This document shows positions 11,659-24,835 of a stretch of DNA of 64,000 nt, piece after piece (the stretch's first letter is position 1; each line of letters opens with the position of its first letter). Under the pieces are notes generated by a model. The model was not told the DNA's origin. It did no database searches and saw only the letters and a list, made by a program, of their open reading frames with translations. The position numbers were made by a program, and so were the translations under genes. The stretch comes from Prostheceraeus crozeri (Eukaryota > Platyhelminthes > Polycladida > Euryleptidae): contig CAJQUW010001664.1 of the NCBI GenBank assembly GCA_907163375.1, positions 1 through 64,000 of the forward strand, in the 5' to 3' direction.

Positions 11659-14600
11659 GTCATTTAAATATTGAATGTAATGTATCGGGGTAACCGGACA
11701 TCCATGATATCAGTAGCTTCTACCTAAGATGGTTGTTCTCGCTCTCGATAGGCCCTTGAACAAAGTGTTTAAATATGTTAAGTGTGCAATCAACTCATTG
11801 CTCTAATGTATTTTTTTGGCGACATGTCCGCCATCTTTTTTGCCAAGATGATTTTCAGAAATTCACATTTACCAATTTCAAAAAGTTACTGTGGCTAAAA
11901 TTTTTGACAACATCTCAATTTTCCGATTGATTCCTACCCAAAATTCATCAGGCTTCTCATATTTCATGCCAATTTTGCTGATGGACGTGTCATTTCTGAA
12001 TGGTATGGTTTTACAGATGAAACTGTGGAGAAATTGATTCATTTTGCGCTTAGATATTGTTTATCTACATATTTAAGATTGCATCTAATACAAATATTTC
12101 CTGGAAAGAGAAGAAAGGAATCCTTGCTTGCTTTTTTAGTAACATATTTTGCCCATGATGGATATGCTACGCTTCCCATCACAGTGAAGGTCAACTCTGC
12201 GTGGTTGAAGCACGTGACCCTTGTGTGTGTCCTAAAACAACACAGCATGACCTTATTTTAGCGATGTCTTATGTCACAGTGCCCAGAGTAACCAGCTGTT
12301 GGAAATTCCACCGTGATCATGATAATTGAACGAGATGCTCCCACACAAATAACTCGACGTTTACACTTGTGACGTCATACTGAATCGTTGTCTGACTGTT
12401 GTTATTAAAGAGTATAGCAGACAGCGACAGACAATGACTCAGTGAGACTGTGTGAACGACAGGCTGAATGGCGCATGGTGTTAGAAATTTTGCTGTGGAA
12501 GAATCATTCTGACCGCGTAAAATGGCGTCTGGTAAGTTGTTGTTAATGATAGTAGGTTCATTCAACTTAAATCGTCAAAGTTGCGCTATACCTAGTGAAA
12601 GGTCACTACATATAATACAGTTTATGTCTCATGAACACGGTTCTACATCTCAGTTAGCAAGAGTATAACTTTTCAGTGCCAATTCATTTATGTTCAACTA
12701 CATAGTCCACTAAAACTCATTTATGACAAGGTACATTGTTGACGTACATCTCATTCATCTAGTGGTTGATCTAGTATAAAAAATTATGACGCATTCAACT
12801 GGATCAGTAAGTCGGTCAAATTTTTGGCATATAATGAAACTAAAAGCAATCACCATAAAATCCAGACAGTGCGTTAATTTTCACCACGTGAACTATACAT
12901 GAGCAACTAAATAAATTTCGCAAAAATGATCCGGTTCAACCCAGTTTACCACATGAATGTCATAAGAATTGCTTCTTCCAAGTTGCGACGTTGAATAGTG
13001 AGCGTTCTTTAAGAAAAGTTTCAGTAGGCCTATTTAAGAAAAAGGAATGGCAGCTGATGAAAGGTGGTGCATTATGGGAGTTAGTACTTTCATTTTAAGA
13101 AAATAAGCGGTTCTGCAGCCTAATTCAATCAGCTAATATAAAGTTGATTATGTATTACCAACTCATTACCTGATTTGATGATGACTGATCAGACACTAAA
13201 TGACGTATTATTCGCACGCAATGTTGCGTGTAAATAACTGGATAACTGCGGCCCAGTTATTCCCCCGTGAAAGTGTGTACCAACAGCCGAAACTATGCAG
13301 TGAGTTTATTTAGACGAGACAATTCGTCGAAATACGAATTATTTTGAACGGTTAAATTTTTGTATGACATCATGATTACTGCCAAATATTCTGCAAAATA
13401 TTTTTTAGCAATGATCGCTAGAAGCACCTACTTCTTAGAAGTGGATATCTGTTGAACAAGTTACCCATGATTCATTCACAGTAGGGCTATCTTATTCATA
13501 TAGTACAGCTTGCCCTAATCGAATTCACCGGAAATTTCAGAGTTATGTATTTTGCACATCATTATCTGCTGAATCTGTCTCTTTAGCAATTATACAGCTT
13601 TCAATTTTAAATAAAAAGGTATGTTTGAGAACATTTTTTTGGCATATCAGAAGATACAAATTGATGACCTTATATAATCTCCGTGAGTAGTCATATTCAA
13701 AAATTTCAAGCGGGCATTGATTACCTTGCTTCGTAGTTCGGGTGATGCTTTTTGACATCAGGTAAAATAGAACGAATCAGACACTGATGGTGCGAAATCT
13801 ATATATTTGCTCAATGATGGACACTATAACATGATGATTTATGTCAGTGATTATTAATGTAGGTCTATACATATGTATATGCACTTGTATCATAGGCTAG
13901 TGGGTATTAATGTAGGCCTACACATAGACAACGTAAAGTTCCACAACACACCAAAAAAATTACAGACTTACATATCTACTTGACCATCATAATTTATTGT
14001 ACTATATCGATCGTCAAGTTAATCGTCCACCTATCATAGCGAATCTAACACCTACTTGTAATGACGTTGTTCGCTATTCCTTGTTATTTTATTTTTTATC
14101 TAAGCTTGTAGCCGAAGCTTAATAATCAACTTATTATGAATTTGGAAAAGGTCTTCCTTCAACCAAAAAATATACTACATGAACTGCAAGTTTACAAAAT
14201 AACCACCATACTTCTTATTTTGTGTACAGTATACATTCATAGAATAAAGCATGCGTGTGTTCTAGGATGAAACAAAGATCTCTCATAAAGCAGAAAAATA
14301 GCAAGTGAAAAATATGAAGCCTTAAAATACTATTCTAAATTCTTCATTATGAGTGCCTACAAATCATCAAATTTTAAAGTTAACTCACTAATCTAAATGG
14401 ATCGTTTCCTACAATCTGATGCAATACATAAGTTTCTTTGGTACTTATGGGTTATCTCTCCCAAATTTATCTAGAATCTGCAAGAATCGTCACCAAACTT
14501 CGAATACACGTACTTAAGCATATTTTCTACCTACATGCAAAATTTTATGCAGATCGGCAAGTACTTCTTGCATTAGAGACGATAACGTAAAGTGTAGCGA

Positions 14601-15409
14601 TGTCAACAGCTTGATCTAACTTCGTCTGTTCGACGCATCATTGCTACTCGTGTATGCATTGTTCTCTCTACTTCTTCGTCTCATTCACTGCCATTTGAGG
14701 GATGTGGCGCGGTCATCATCGCTTCACGAGTTGTAGAGAAATGACTTTGTTGACCTCAATAGCCTTCTGCTCAGACGTTGAGGTCACTGACAACTCAGAT
14801 GAAGCTGCCGGCATCGCTGCACTTCAAGTCAACGTTGGGGATAACCTATAAGTACCGTTTTTTATTTGTGTTCTACATTTGTGACATGAGTCTCATTCGC
14901 CTGACGATGACTGTCTGTGTCGTTTGAAAGGTCTCGCCTAAATAGACATTTTTACCGAAATATCATGTTTTTCGGCTTCCGTCAAATAGAAAATAATCAA
15001 TCAAGCCGATTATTTGGCGAAAAAATGGAAGTATTGATTTCTAATCCTGGCACTCGTTGAATGAAGAATGCAAGTGTTAATTTCAGGTTAGATGGGAGTG
15101 AGACCGCAATTAGTCAACCAACTGAAGTAAAGTGATTGTACATGTAGTTAGCACCAGTTAGCAACAACAATATGTTTAGGATAAAATTATACACTGTTGA
15201 ATGTAGGATTGGAAACTTATTACGCCGCCGCACTAGTTAAGTGTTTATTAACAAAGGAGAAACGTTGGTTTATTTAATATAGCTTAATAATATAAATTTC
15301 GTTGGAAGACCTTTTGTGAATTGATACAGCCTATAATATTCTAACCGATAAAATCAAATCTACGTTTGCTTAATTCAGTGTCCGATGTCCCAAATGCTTT
15401 AACTTGCTT
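11659..15409. other. Gene-free AT-rich stretch
   Basis: No convincing gene. Only short random frames occur. A small direct repeat (attaatgtaggtctatacata type) lies at about 13853 and 13907. The stretch also holds the dispersed repeat at 14449-14757, listed separately. Around 14910-14940 a line reading cctgacgatgactgtctg resembles retroelement 3' tails, but it is too short to call. Confidence 0.6.
14449..14757 (+). repeat. Dispersed repeat, copy 1 (partner at 30.6 kb)
   Basis: 14449-14616 matches 30605-30798 in the same orientation. Shared words include ggttatctc, aatttatgca and gtgtagcgatgtca. The following block, 14697-14757 (cttcacgagttgt, actttgttgacc), matches 30829-30889 in the opposite orientation. 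The copies are therefore the same family rearranged by an internal inversion. No coding capacity and no clear ends were found. Confidence 0.7.
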
Positions 15410-15731
15410 CTGAATGTTTCGTGTTGCTTTCCATTTTTCTGTTGTGAATATAGTTTTATTTTTTCAGCGATTTGCCGGAAGCCGAGGAACTATTGTGTTA
15501 ATTGCTCAATATATTCAAATGCAATTAATACAAAGTATCTGCAGCTTAAGGCAGGAGCATCATTCATCATCTGAATGTTTCGTGTTGATTTCCGTTTTTT
15601 TCTGTTGTGAATATAGTTTGATTTTTCAGCGATTTGCCGGAAGCCGAGGAACTATTGTGTTAATTGCTCATTATTTTCATATGCAATTTATGCATAGCAT
15701 CTGCAGCTTATGGCAGGATCATCATTCATCA
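15410..15731 (+). repeat. Two-copy tandem duplication, period 161 bp
   Basis: 15410-15570 is repeated as 15571-15731, with shared words ctgaatgtttcgtgttg, gcgatttgccggaagccg and catcattcatcat. The copies differ at scattered positions, so the duplication is not recent. The 117-codon frame through it is itself duplicated and shows no family I recognise. Confidence 0.93.
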
Positions 15732-16785
15732 TTTTTACTTCTTTTCTTTAGACCTGTCACTAACTAACAATCAATATTTTAGTGATCATTTTAGTCAATT
15801 GAAATCTAAAACTGATCAATGAATGTATGCACAACTGGTTATCAACAAGAAGATGAAGTATTTATAGATTCCAGACAAAGATTACAATATGTTCAGTGGG
15901 CAAAAGTTGGCAAATGCATTGATATAGGAAAACAATCATATAACGCCCACATCAATGTGTAGATAAATGAGTGGTTTACGGTCGTACCTTAACAATCAAT
16001 TAATTTCTATGCCAAATCAACTCTGACATTCTAACCATAGAAATGGAACTTCATCTATGTTTCTGTCTTCCAAACGTCTACGGATAACTATGTGATTTTT
16101 CGCTGATTCATAGCTTTGACATAGCTATTCAGTCTCTTCCATTTAATAATTCAATGATCTTCTGTTATCAATTGAGATATCAAATAAAACTGCTTATAAG
16201 AGCTGGCGAAAAAGTGATATCATAGATGTCCCCACAAATCATGCTTTGATTGCATACTTCACTTATATACTTACTTTGCCCTTGACGTGTTAAGAAGCGT
16301 TACAGCCTATGCATCGACACGCACCTTTTTCTTGCTTCGTCTTGCTTGGTCATGTTTTCGGACTTTCTCCTTTTCTTCGTCTTCTTAATGTTTTAGCTGG
16401 AGAAATTTTGTTCGAAGCAAACTTGTTTCCTAGCTAAAAGAGACTTCAATAACACTAAAAATGACAGTAAATATATGTCAAAGATTGACCCGCATCTTAG
16501 TCAGAGGCGGATCCAGCTTTTCGGCGCGGAGGGGGTTGACAAAATGAAAAAGTGCGATCAATGTACATGTGCGTGTGTAAGTCACGACGCATCTCTACAT
16601 TGAGTGCGAGTTGCTTCCCTACACAAGTACATCAAAATATGAAAATCAAAATGAAGTGTCAAGAAAGCCTGATATTGGGTCTATTGTTTCTATTCACTTT
16701 CATTGCATTTCGAAAACTTCATTTTTTAATACCTTCTCATCATGCCTCACGTTCACACAAAAATGTGAAAATAAAAGTCACTGAA
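15732..16785. other. Gene-free stretch with an orphan hAT-like end
   Basis: No gene seen. At 16501 the line cagaggcggatccagc followed by a G-rich run and gttgac looks like the terminal inverted repeat of a common non-autonomous hAT family. No matching second end or target duplication was found nearby. Confidence 0.4.
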
Positions 16786-19010
16786 GTTAGCACTAGATCT
16801 GGCAGTGGATTTTTAGAAAATAATTTGTTCATATGTTTTCAAAAGTTCCTCTCGGATGAGTAAAATTTTAATCAAAAAATTCACGGAGAGATTAACTGAT
16901 GCTTTCCTGATCATATTTACGATTTTGTTCACCCCAAACAACCACGCATTCCTATTCTAAGAACAATTCCAAAATTTGTTCATCACATTGGGACTATCTC
17001 ACAGCCCTGCAAGACGACATTGTCATTTTTCACTTACTGACACTTCCTGACTACGAACAAGAACTAGGGCTTGAGGGCTGTGAGGGAGTCCAACAAATTC
17101 TGGAATAATTCTTATAATGGGAATTCGTGATTGTTTGATGTGAACAAAGTGTTGTTTGGCGTCGGGAAGTAGCAATAAGTGAAAAATTGACAATGTCGTT
17201 GATTTCTTTTATGTTTATGCTATAGTAGCGAGTATTGTAGGGCTGGGAGGGACTCCAAGTGTGTTGAACAAATTCTCGAATGGCTCTTGGCAGGGTTGGT
17301 CGGCAAAAAAACCCACCCGGGGTTTTATCGGGTTATATCCGGGCGGGTTTTTTCGGGTTTTTTATACCGGGTTTTTCGGGTTTAATCGGGTTTTTCGGGT
17401 TTAATCTAGTTATTTCGATTTTCTTGAAATTAAGAGGTAATCTCATATTTTAAAATTATCATTTTATTGAAAAATCAAACTACATTGCACACATCAGTGT
17501 AATGTAAACCATGATTAAAATACAATATCATGAGAAAATATTGGTGAGTACTTAGTATAGGTTACTGTATTTTAGCCGTACCAAATATTCAGATAATTAC
17601 AGGCTATCTAAATAAGGAATCATGAAGTTATTCTCTCACCTACATTTACGAATAGTATACTTTACACAAGATTGGCTGTTATCTAAAATTTATAAGTTTT
17701 TTCTATTATTGTATTATCAGAGAGAAAACACATGTGTAGAGGTCTATAAATTGAACTTTATATAAAAAATATGGTCAAAACGGGAAGATCTAATGAGTCA
17801 TCTGAACATCGATCACCAAATATCTGTTTGTCATACCGGTAGTCCAAAAGTAAGAAAATAGGCCTAGACAAAAATATAGGCCCAACTGTTATCAGTGTTA
17901 CTGATACTAAAGCTAAATAATACGCAGATCGTTTTCGTCGAACTTTCATATCATAATTTCGATTCATTTTATTTATTTATTTATTGATAACCTGAGGATG
18001 GTCGTTTGGTGTGGTCGAAAGACCTCGTCCTAATATGTGAAATCGAGGACGCACGCTCTTTCTTATGGTCCGATCAGTGTCCGTCGCAGACTTGCAGCCT
18101 GCTGCGGTATCAGTAATGACGCGCGCGTACCACGCACGCGCCACCCCGAACTCCCCATCATTTCCGAGTGTCTTTTGTATGCTATAATAACATTAATGAC
18201 CAGACTTTGTGGGCAGTGGCTTTACGTCATTGTTTGCCAAGATCGATCTTATCTTACGCACTTTCGACTGCACCAGCCACCCACAGACATGCGACCAGCA
18301 GCGTCAACCAATAGGCGTGTGCTCTCCCGAATTCCCCATCATCTCACGAATGCATCACTACAGTCCGCTGTTGACAAATCCAGGCTGGCTGATGTCCGGC
18401 GAGTCAGGGATGGACAATGGGTATCATATCAGCATAGGCGTTAAATTTCTTGCGCAATGAAAACATCGGACATTGACATATTATTCGGTTTTCCTTTTCA
18501 ATATTTGGTGTTGTAGTAAGAAACATGTAGATTACGGAATTGTATACATTCCATACGATGATTTTTGAGAAGAGGCAGAGTCAATAAATCAGAAAAATGA
18601 ATTGGCATTACTGTATTTTAATTAGAAGCATCGAAAAAATGACATAATATGGAAAAATCCATTTCACCCGATTTCGCCCGATTTCACCCGATTTCACCCG
18701 CCCGATTTCGCCCGCCGGGCGGGTGAAATCGGGTTTTTTCTGACCGGGTGGGTTTTGACCAACCCTGGCTCTTGGAAAAGGAATCCGTGGTTTTTTGGTA
18801 TGAACAAAATCGCGAATATGATCATGAAAGCATCAGTTAATCTCTCAGTGAATTTTTTGATTAAAATTTTACCCTGATCCGAGAGGAATTTTTGAAAGCT
18901 GATGTGATGAACAAATTCCTATTTCATTTTTCATCAGGCATGTGGAAAATCCGGATTGAAAAAATTATTTCTAAAAATCTACTGCCAGATCTACTGCTAA
19001 CTTCAGTTTC
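16786..19010. mobile_element. Foldback (inverted-repeat) element interrupted by a hAT element
   Basis: The outer arms are inverted copies. Left 16787-17010 reads actgaagttagc then agatctggcag. The right arm ends near 19005 with the complement (ctgccagatct then gctaacttcagt). Arm identity is roughly 80-85% by eye over more than 200 bp. The centre (17012-17290) has further copies: agggctg...gggactcc repeats at about 17068 and 17257, and cattgtca...ttcacttac at 17012 is inverted at 17161. The hAT element at 17291-18767 sits inside the right arm. No coding sequence was found. The outer target duplication could not be recognised, so the superfamily is open. Confidence 0.8.
17291..18767. mobile_element. 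Non-autonomous hAT element with 8-bp target duplication
   Basis: Terminal inverted repeats start cagggttggtc and end gaccaaccctg, followed inward by aacccacccgg and ccgggtgggtt. The flanking 8-mer gctcttgg is present at 17283-17290 and 18768-18775, an exact 8-bp target-site duplication as made by hAT transposases. Subterminal arrays of cgggtttttcggg (left) and cccgatttcaccc (right) are typical transposase-binding repeats. The inside (about 1.2 kb) encodes no transposase. A word ccgaa(c/t)tccccatcat is duplicated near 18147 and 18329. Confidence 0.95.
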
Positions 19011-21321
19011 TTGAAAATAATTATATGCTAACTGCAAAACCATTCTTGAATTCAAATCCCCCGCAAGCATCCTTTTCCTTTTTCCACAATGTTGCTTGTA
19101 GATTATAGTGTCTCACCTATCAAATATCACTCAAGCGACATCGATTGACAGACGAGCCGTCTCGGATTGGCCCTCATGAGCCGCTCAATAAAAAATTTCG
19201 GTTGGAAAACTGAACGCTTCTGTGTAATTAACGACCATCATGAAATACTGTGTCATACCGGTATTCAAAGATTTCAAAACTTGCTTATTTTAGTATGTTA
19301 AACTTTGTAAGCAACTTATTTGTCCTGATCCCATTTCAGTACTCGACAAAGACATCAAATGATTTCTACTTCGAAGGATAGGAGCTACCATTGATATTTT
19401 GTACTGATCACAGATATCCTTGATTTCCAAATTTCACACGTCTTCATATCTTCCACTGTTTTTTGCCACGATTGTCAGTCTACCAATCATTCCTCGGAGA
19501 TGGTGCACAAGAGATGCGCCTTCGGATGTCTGAAGCCATAAAACGGTCTCTCTGATTCTGAGGAATTTTTGAGAATTGGAGAGACGCATCCAACCAGGAT
19601 GAGCTGTCTGATGTTGGGATAGATGTCCATATCAGCATTGCTGAGATTTCACCACTGTCATGTATTAAAGGATTTCAGGTAAACAAAAGTGACTTAAAGA
19701 TAATAGACTGCGGTTGTGAAAAAACGTGACTGTTCCAGGCTTTAAGTGAATGCCATGACATGATTTTCCTTTCATAATACGAAGCTGCAGGCCTTGTTCT
19801 TAATATAATTCAGCAGAATCGATACTAGTAAATTACAAATGTAATTGCTGAAGCCCTAAGCCATTTCGGGCTGGTTATAAACAACAAGCAAAGTCAGAAT
19901 ACAAAATTGATAAGTACAAACACATCCATAACTCTGGAAATACAGAGGGTGGTAGAACCAAACTTCATACAGCACTTAACCACACCCTATGATATAGCGC
20001 AATACATAATTGAGACCAGTCCTGCACAAAAAAACACGCTCATGGGAAACATTCATTCTCATTAAAAATTAATTCAATTTCATGGGATCACCAAATACCA
20101 ATCAAAAACAACCATAGCATTCATACCAAAGCGGAAAATGATCTTTCTTCGCTGGAATCATGTAATTTTCACTAGAATAATGCTATGCCCATCGATCAAC
20201 CAACCTTGTATTCGCTCTGGATAAATTGATGAAATATTTTGATATATTTCCTTGTATTCATGTTCATCTCTGGCTTAACGTGCACATATATCTCTGGCTG
20301 GATTCTTGCATAATAACCTGTATCTACCGGCGCGTTGGGGAAGTGTGTGTTAAAACTCAGATATGATTAGTAGAATACTATTTCACCGGTTGTAGAAATG
20401 TACAAACTCATTATCCATGTAGCACCGTCATTTTATGATAACTCTTCATTTTTCGATGAAATCGGTATTTTCCGGTTTTACCGGTTGTTCGTGTAGAGAA
20501 AATGATGGAAGTTGCTAGACAAATTCACTAACTAGGTAACACCAATACTTGCACCAAATCTTAGTATTTGAATTTGTATTTTGAAGTCGAAGGAGTTTGA
20601 ATTTTGAAATCACTTTTATCTGTACAAACCAGGGCTTTCGTCGGAGGGGGGACGCTTGAGAACGGAGTTCCTACCTGCCCTTGTTGTGGAACGCATAGGA
20701 ACGCCAAAGTGCCCTCTTCGAAACGGTGTCATTCTGAGCCAGATGGTACATGATCATCAATTGTTATTAATAATATTCTGAAAATCCTAATTCATTTGTA
20801 TAGAATTTCTATGGCGGCCTTTTTGTTTCAAGAATGGCTACGTTTGTGTAAATAGAATAATTAAATATTGAGTTGCATCCTCAGTTGAAAAGTGGGAACA
20901 GACCTGAATAGCAGCTATTTCCTCCAATATCAAGAATCATCAGCAGGCCTAATTCACATCTCTCAACATCGACACAACTTCCTATTGAAAGTTGCAGTCA
21001 TGCCCGGGTCAATTTGAGATTTGCAATTAGTAAGTTATTGAAATTTCGACGGGCATTCATTAAATATCATGGCTATGTTTCATAAAGTTTTGTCTCGTTT
21101 TAACTATTGTTCCCTAATTAAACGTTTTTATATTTGAGTTGCTAAATTTTCAGACGTGATATAAATACATCCATTTTCCTGTTCAATATTCATGTCATCC
21201 AAACAATCAATTTTCTGAAGTATTATGAAGGTTTAGTAAAACAATTTCATAGTGAAAATGTTCTTAAGTTTGTTAGAAAATGATGCATTTTCAAAAGCTT
21301 CTAATATCAAGTTTTAGGGAC
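19011..21321. other. Gene-free stretch
   Basis: No gene seen. It holds the dispersed repeat at 19871-20118. Near 20632 the line ccagggctttcgtcgg with a G-run may be a worn transposon end, unsupported by a partner. Confidence 0.5.
19871..20118 (+). repeat. Dispersed repeat, plus-strand copy
   Basis: About 245 bp matching 24836-25072 in reverse complement, with shared words gtcagaatacaaaattgata, ggtggtagaacc and catgggatcaccaaatacca. Identity by eye is about 90%. No terminal repeats are visible in this copy, so class is unknown. Confidence 0.88.
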
Positions 21322-21323
21322 TA

Positions 21324-23148
21324 CACTCACGGACAGAAAGTTTGCAACACAGTATGTAATTTGGAATTTCCGTCTTATTATTAGAATATGTCGTGCCCAC
21401 CTACCTCTACTCAGTGTTCCTATTATTTTAAAGTAATTTATATGCAAGAACAACTCTTCCAATTCAAAAATATGTATTTTGTGATTCTGAAAGTCAATAT
21501 CTAGTAGAACCACCCTTCGACGCAAGTATGGCTTCAATTCTGTCAGGCATCGATTGAATAAATTTCTTACACATTTGCTGAATTTCTTCATCATGGTTCC
21601 ACACTTGAATAAAGGCTGCTATTAAAGCAGACTTCGACGACTTTAGCCTTCGTTTTACCAGTGATCAGAGGTTCTCGATGGGTTTCGCATCCGGTGATGA
21701 TGGGGGCCAAGGCAGAAGTCGTATGCCTCTCTCATCGAAATGAGTCATACTCCTTCGACTCACATGGCAAGGAGCGTTATCTTGCTGAAAATAGCCGGAT
21801 CCATCCAGAAACCACTCCTGCAATTGCTGCTGCACGCGGCGGTCCACAATTTCGTTGATATAGCATTCAGAATTCATTCGACGTTCTATAACATGACAGC
21901 GACCGGTCCGTTTCCAACCGAAACAGGCCCATGTCATGACGCTGGTTGGATGCTTCGTAGTTCTTATGAAGTGTTCAGGCACAAGTTCGTGTCCATCCAC
22001 AATTCTGACATATTGGGGGCAATCATCGCGTATTTCAATTATTGTCTCGTCACTGAAAATGACCCTCTTCCAATCGTCAACAGTCCAGTCGAGATGTTGA
22101 AGACCCCATCTACGCCGCTTTTCCATTTGCGAAGTATTGATGAAAGGCCTACGTTCAGGCTTGTGGGCCTTGCATCCAATCTCATCGAGCACTCTTCTCA
22201 TTGTCCGATCTGAGCATTCCGCACCGACCTCTTCAACAATATCATGTGCTGAGTATCGTGGATTTTTCACACAAGTCTGTCTTATTCGACGATGATCACG
22301 TTCACTCAAGATGGGTTTGCGGCCACAATTGCTGTACTGAGTCTCGAATGTGCCAGACTCACGAAGTTGTTTGACAACTCTAGAGACAGTTGATTTGTCA
22401 ACATTCAAGCGTCGACCAATTTCAGTCAAGCTTAAACTTGTATTCTGATACAGAGTCTTGATCTCAAGCCTTTTTCTGTCATGACGTTCAGCCATTAGAC
22501 GAGTAACAAAAGTTCACCACTAATCGTTCCGACTAGCTGCAGTTGTATGATCGCTGCTGATCTGCGTTTGCACGTTCAGTGCTACTGTTGACACTTTTCG
22601 ATACATTGATCAGTCAAAGAGTTGACAAACAATTGGAACAAGGACACACCGTCACTACAATCGTGCTTCATGCGTCAACATGCAGTCACTGCCCAGACAA
22701 TAGCAATTTAACGAATGGTGATGAAGAAAAAAAGCATTGATCCTACCAGCAATCAAAGAACAAATCCAGGATGTCAAGCCGCTCCGTTCCGATCACAGTA
22801 CTTATTTACGTGTGAATGTCAATGAAAACTGTCAGCATAATTTGAACAAGACACAGTTTTGACGAAAGAGAACTAACAAAGGTATGTGAGAATAAAAAGT
22901 AGGAGACATTCATATCATGGAAAATCACTAATATTAGCACGTACACCTACGCATGACTTACAATGTTCCCAAATCACCTTATAAATAGCCTGAAAATTGT
23001 AGGAGCCAAGAAAATATGTTGTTTTAGTTACATCGTCTTGTTTGAGAGCAAAGCAGAAGTTAAGCACATAGAAATAGAAATGAAAGGCTGCTTTGTACTT
23101 TGAAGATGTGTTTTTTGTGCACTGTTGCAAACATTCTGACCGCGAGTG
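21324..23148 (-). mobile_element. Tc1-like element (DD34E), single visible lesion
   Basis: The 1825-bp element is flanked by TA on both sides (21322-21323 and 23149-23150). The terminal inverted repeats are about 26 bp with three mismatches: cactcacggacagaaagttt at the left, and cactcgcggtcagaatgttt read inward from the right. The transposase lies on the minus strand with about 650 bp of 5' sequence and 170 bp of 3' sequence. Confidence 0.95.
21494..22495 (-). pseudogene. Tc1-like transposase with one nonsense codon
   Basis: ATG at 22493-22495 starts MAERHDRKRLEIKTLYQ. Residues 1-110 form two helix-turn-helix DNA-binding domains (LSLTEIGRRLNVDKSTVSRV; then RYSAHDIVEEVG). Catalytic residues are the D of FSDE, the D of FQQDNAPCH and, 34 residues later, the E of SPDAKPIENL, giving the DD34E signature. 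Directly after IENL the usual tryptophan codon is TGA (21665-21667). The same frame then continues for 56 codons (SLVKRRLKSS ... ASKGGSTRY) to a stop at 21494, giving 333 codons in total, normal for the family. The only visible lesion is this nonsense codon. It removes the C-terminal tail but not the catalytic triad. Confidence 0.95.
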
Positions 23149-23150
23149 TA

Positions 23151-24835
23151 AAGGATTTGCTCCCAAATGAGGCTGATTAGGCGAAAATTTAGACCTAGCA
23201 GATATCATTACTTTTATCGGCAATAGCTACTCGACTTATTAAAAAACGATTGATGATACAGACGCTGATATGTTTCTCAGAATTATTAACTGTTCTGCAA
23301 AATATTTTCTTTTGGTATTATACCTCTTGGCTCTCTGGAAAAGAATGTAAAGTAAAATTTTTCCCAAATACTATGTAAAAGCTCGTGTAAAGTGACAGTA
23401 GGTCTACTGTGTTAATGCTGCTGAAAGTTCATCTGTAAAGCAGTTTTGTTTTGTATAATAATATATCGAATCTTTACATATCGAAGGCAAATTTATATTC
23501 ATGATTAAGCTAGAAGCTTAATACCATGGTGTGATACTATGCAGATAGAACTATCAAATATATATTCGGCACAAAAAAAGCTGTGTTGAAAAAGCAGGTT
23601 CGATTCACCGCGATTATATGAAATGCAATGAGTGCTATATATGCCTTGCGTACATGAAATTGCATAATGCAAAGACAAGCGTTATTCACTAACTTTGAAG
23701 AGTGAGGTTTAGGAAACCACCTCTTTTAGCCTATAGGCCCTATGTCAAAACATAATGCGATACACGGTATAAGGAAAAGACATGCATCGTAAAAATGGGT
23801 TCAGCTACAAGTTAGAGCTAGAGGTGATATCTAGGTAGGCGTATATGAATCTGAAAGTTAATCAAGACCGGAGATAGAATGCACGCACGTGCGTGCGACT
23901 ATAAGTATAAGTCTCGGATACTCCATTATATACATAAACTTTCGATCACAGAAGATGCAGGTACGCCGAATATTTCATATTTTTTTAATTTACAATTTTG
24001 TGCCTTCGTTCGAAGAACTTCGGCTAGCTTTTTATTTTCTCAAGTGATAGCAACTGGCGTTAGAAAATCTCGATTCCAATAGCTTTCTGCCAGTTGCTTT
24101 AGATGAACTCAACCGGATCATGACCATAGACAGCATTTGCGTGTTTATGACGCTCAACTGCTGATTTAGCTTATAAAGATTTTATAATGGTAACACACTC
24201 AATCATCCTCAACATTTCATATGCACTAAACAAATTTTGCATTGATATCATTGCTTTAAGCCATGACAATGCGACCAATTATTCAGAGCAATTACTCGAC
24301 TTGATTATCCATGAGCTGAATCGGCTATCATTATGAGAAGAAACATCGTTAACATTGTTTTGATCATTCATAAGTCACACACGTTTACGGTCAAAAAATA
24401 TTGGACAAACATTTATAACACAAATAATAAATGCCAATGATGGGTATGCTTGTAGTGAAAAGAAGGACTCATGTTAATGTGACGACGATTCCTTCACTGA
24501 TGCACACCTGAACATTTTCGAACACATGATTAAGAAAGATCATTAATAGTAATTTTGAGGATAATTCATAGGAATGTTGAAAATGTTCTGAAATGGTCCT
24601 GGAATTTTCTGACGGAAAAGCCCCGGATACCCTGATCTTGGCTGCTATGGCTATGCTTGAAATTAGTAGAGGAGATGGTCAAACTTAGTAAAATCCGTGA
24701 AATTAGGTCAACTTTGAGAGGTTGCTGTGGCCGTTGCAGGGCATGGAGGAGGTGGGGACTGAATTGCGCATCCATTGGGATCATGAAAATTGGTTTGTGG
24801 TATTGTTTGCGTGATTTGACTGAATATCTTGCTAT
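23151..24835. other. Gene-free stretch
   Basis: AT-rich sequence without a recognisable gene, repeat array or transposon end. Only short frames under 75 codons with no family resemblance. Confidence 0.5.

Noticed and set aside
9483-11700. Hammerhead ribozyme at the ends of Penelope-like element 1
   Set aside because: Hammerheads are known in Penelope-like elements, so I looked for ctgaNga with a paired gaaa. No arrangement with the three helices was found here or around element 2.
12025-12261. 78-codon frame as a small gene
   Set aside because: It overlaps an antisense frame of similar length, has no recognisable motif and no transcription signals I can support.
18037-18460. 135-codon frame inside the nested hAT element as a cargo gene
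   Set aside because: The frame spans an internal duplication (ccgaa(c/t)tccccatcat) and has no transposase or other known motif. It is better read as non-coding filler of a non-autonomous element.
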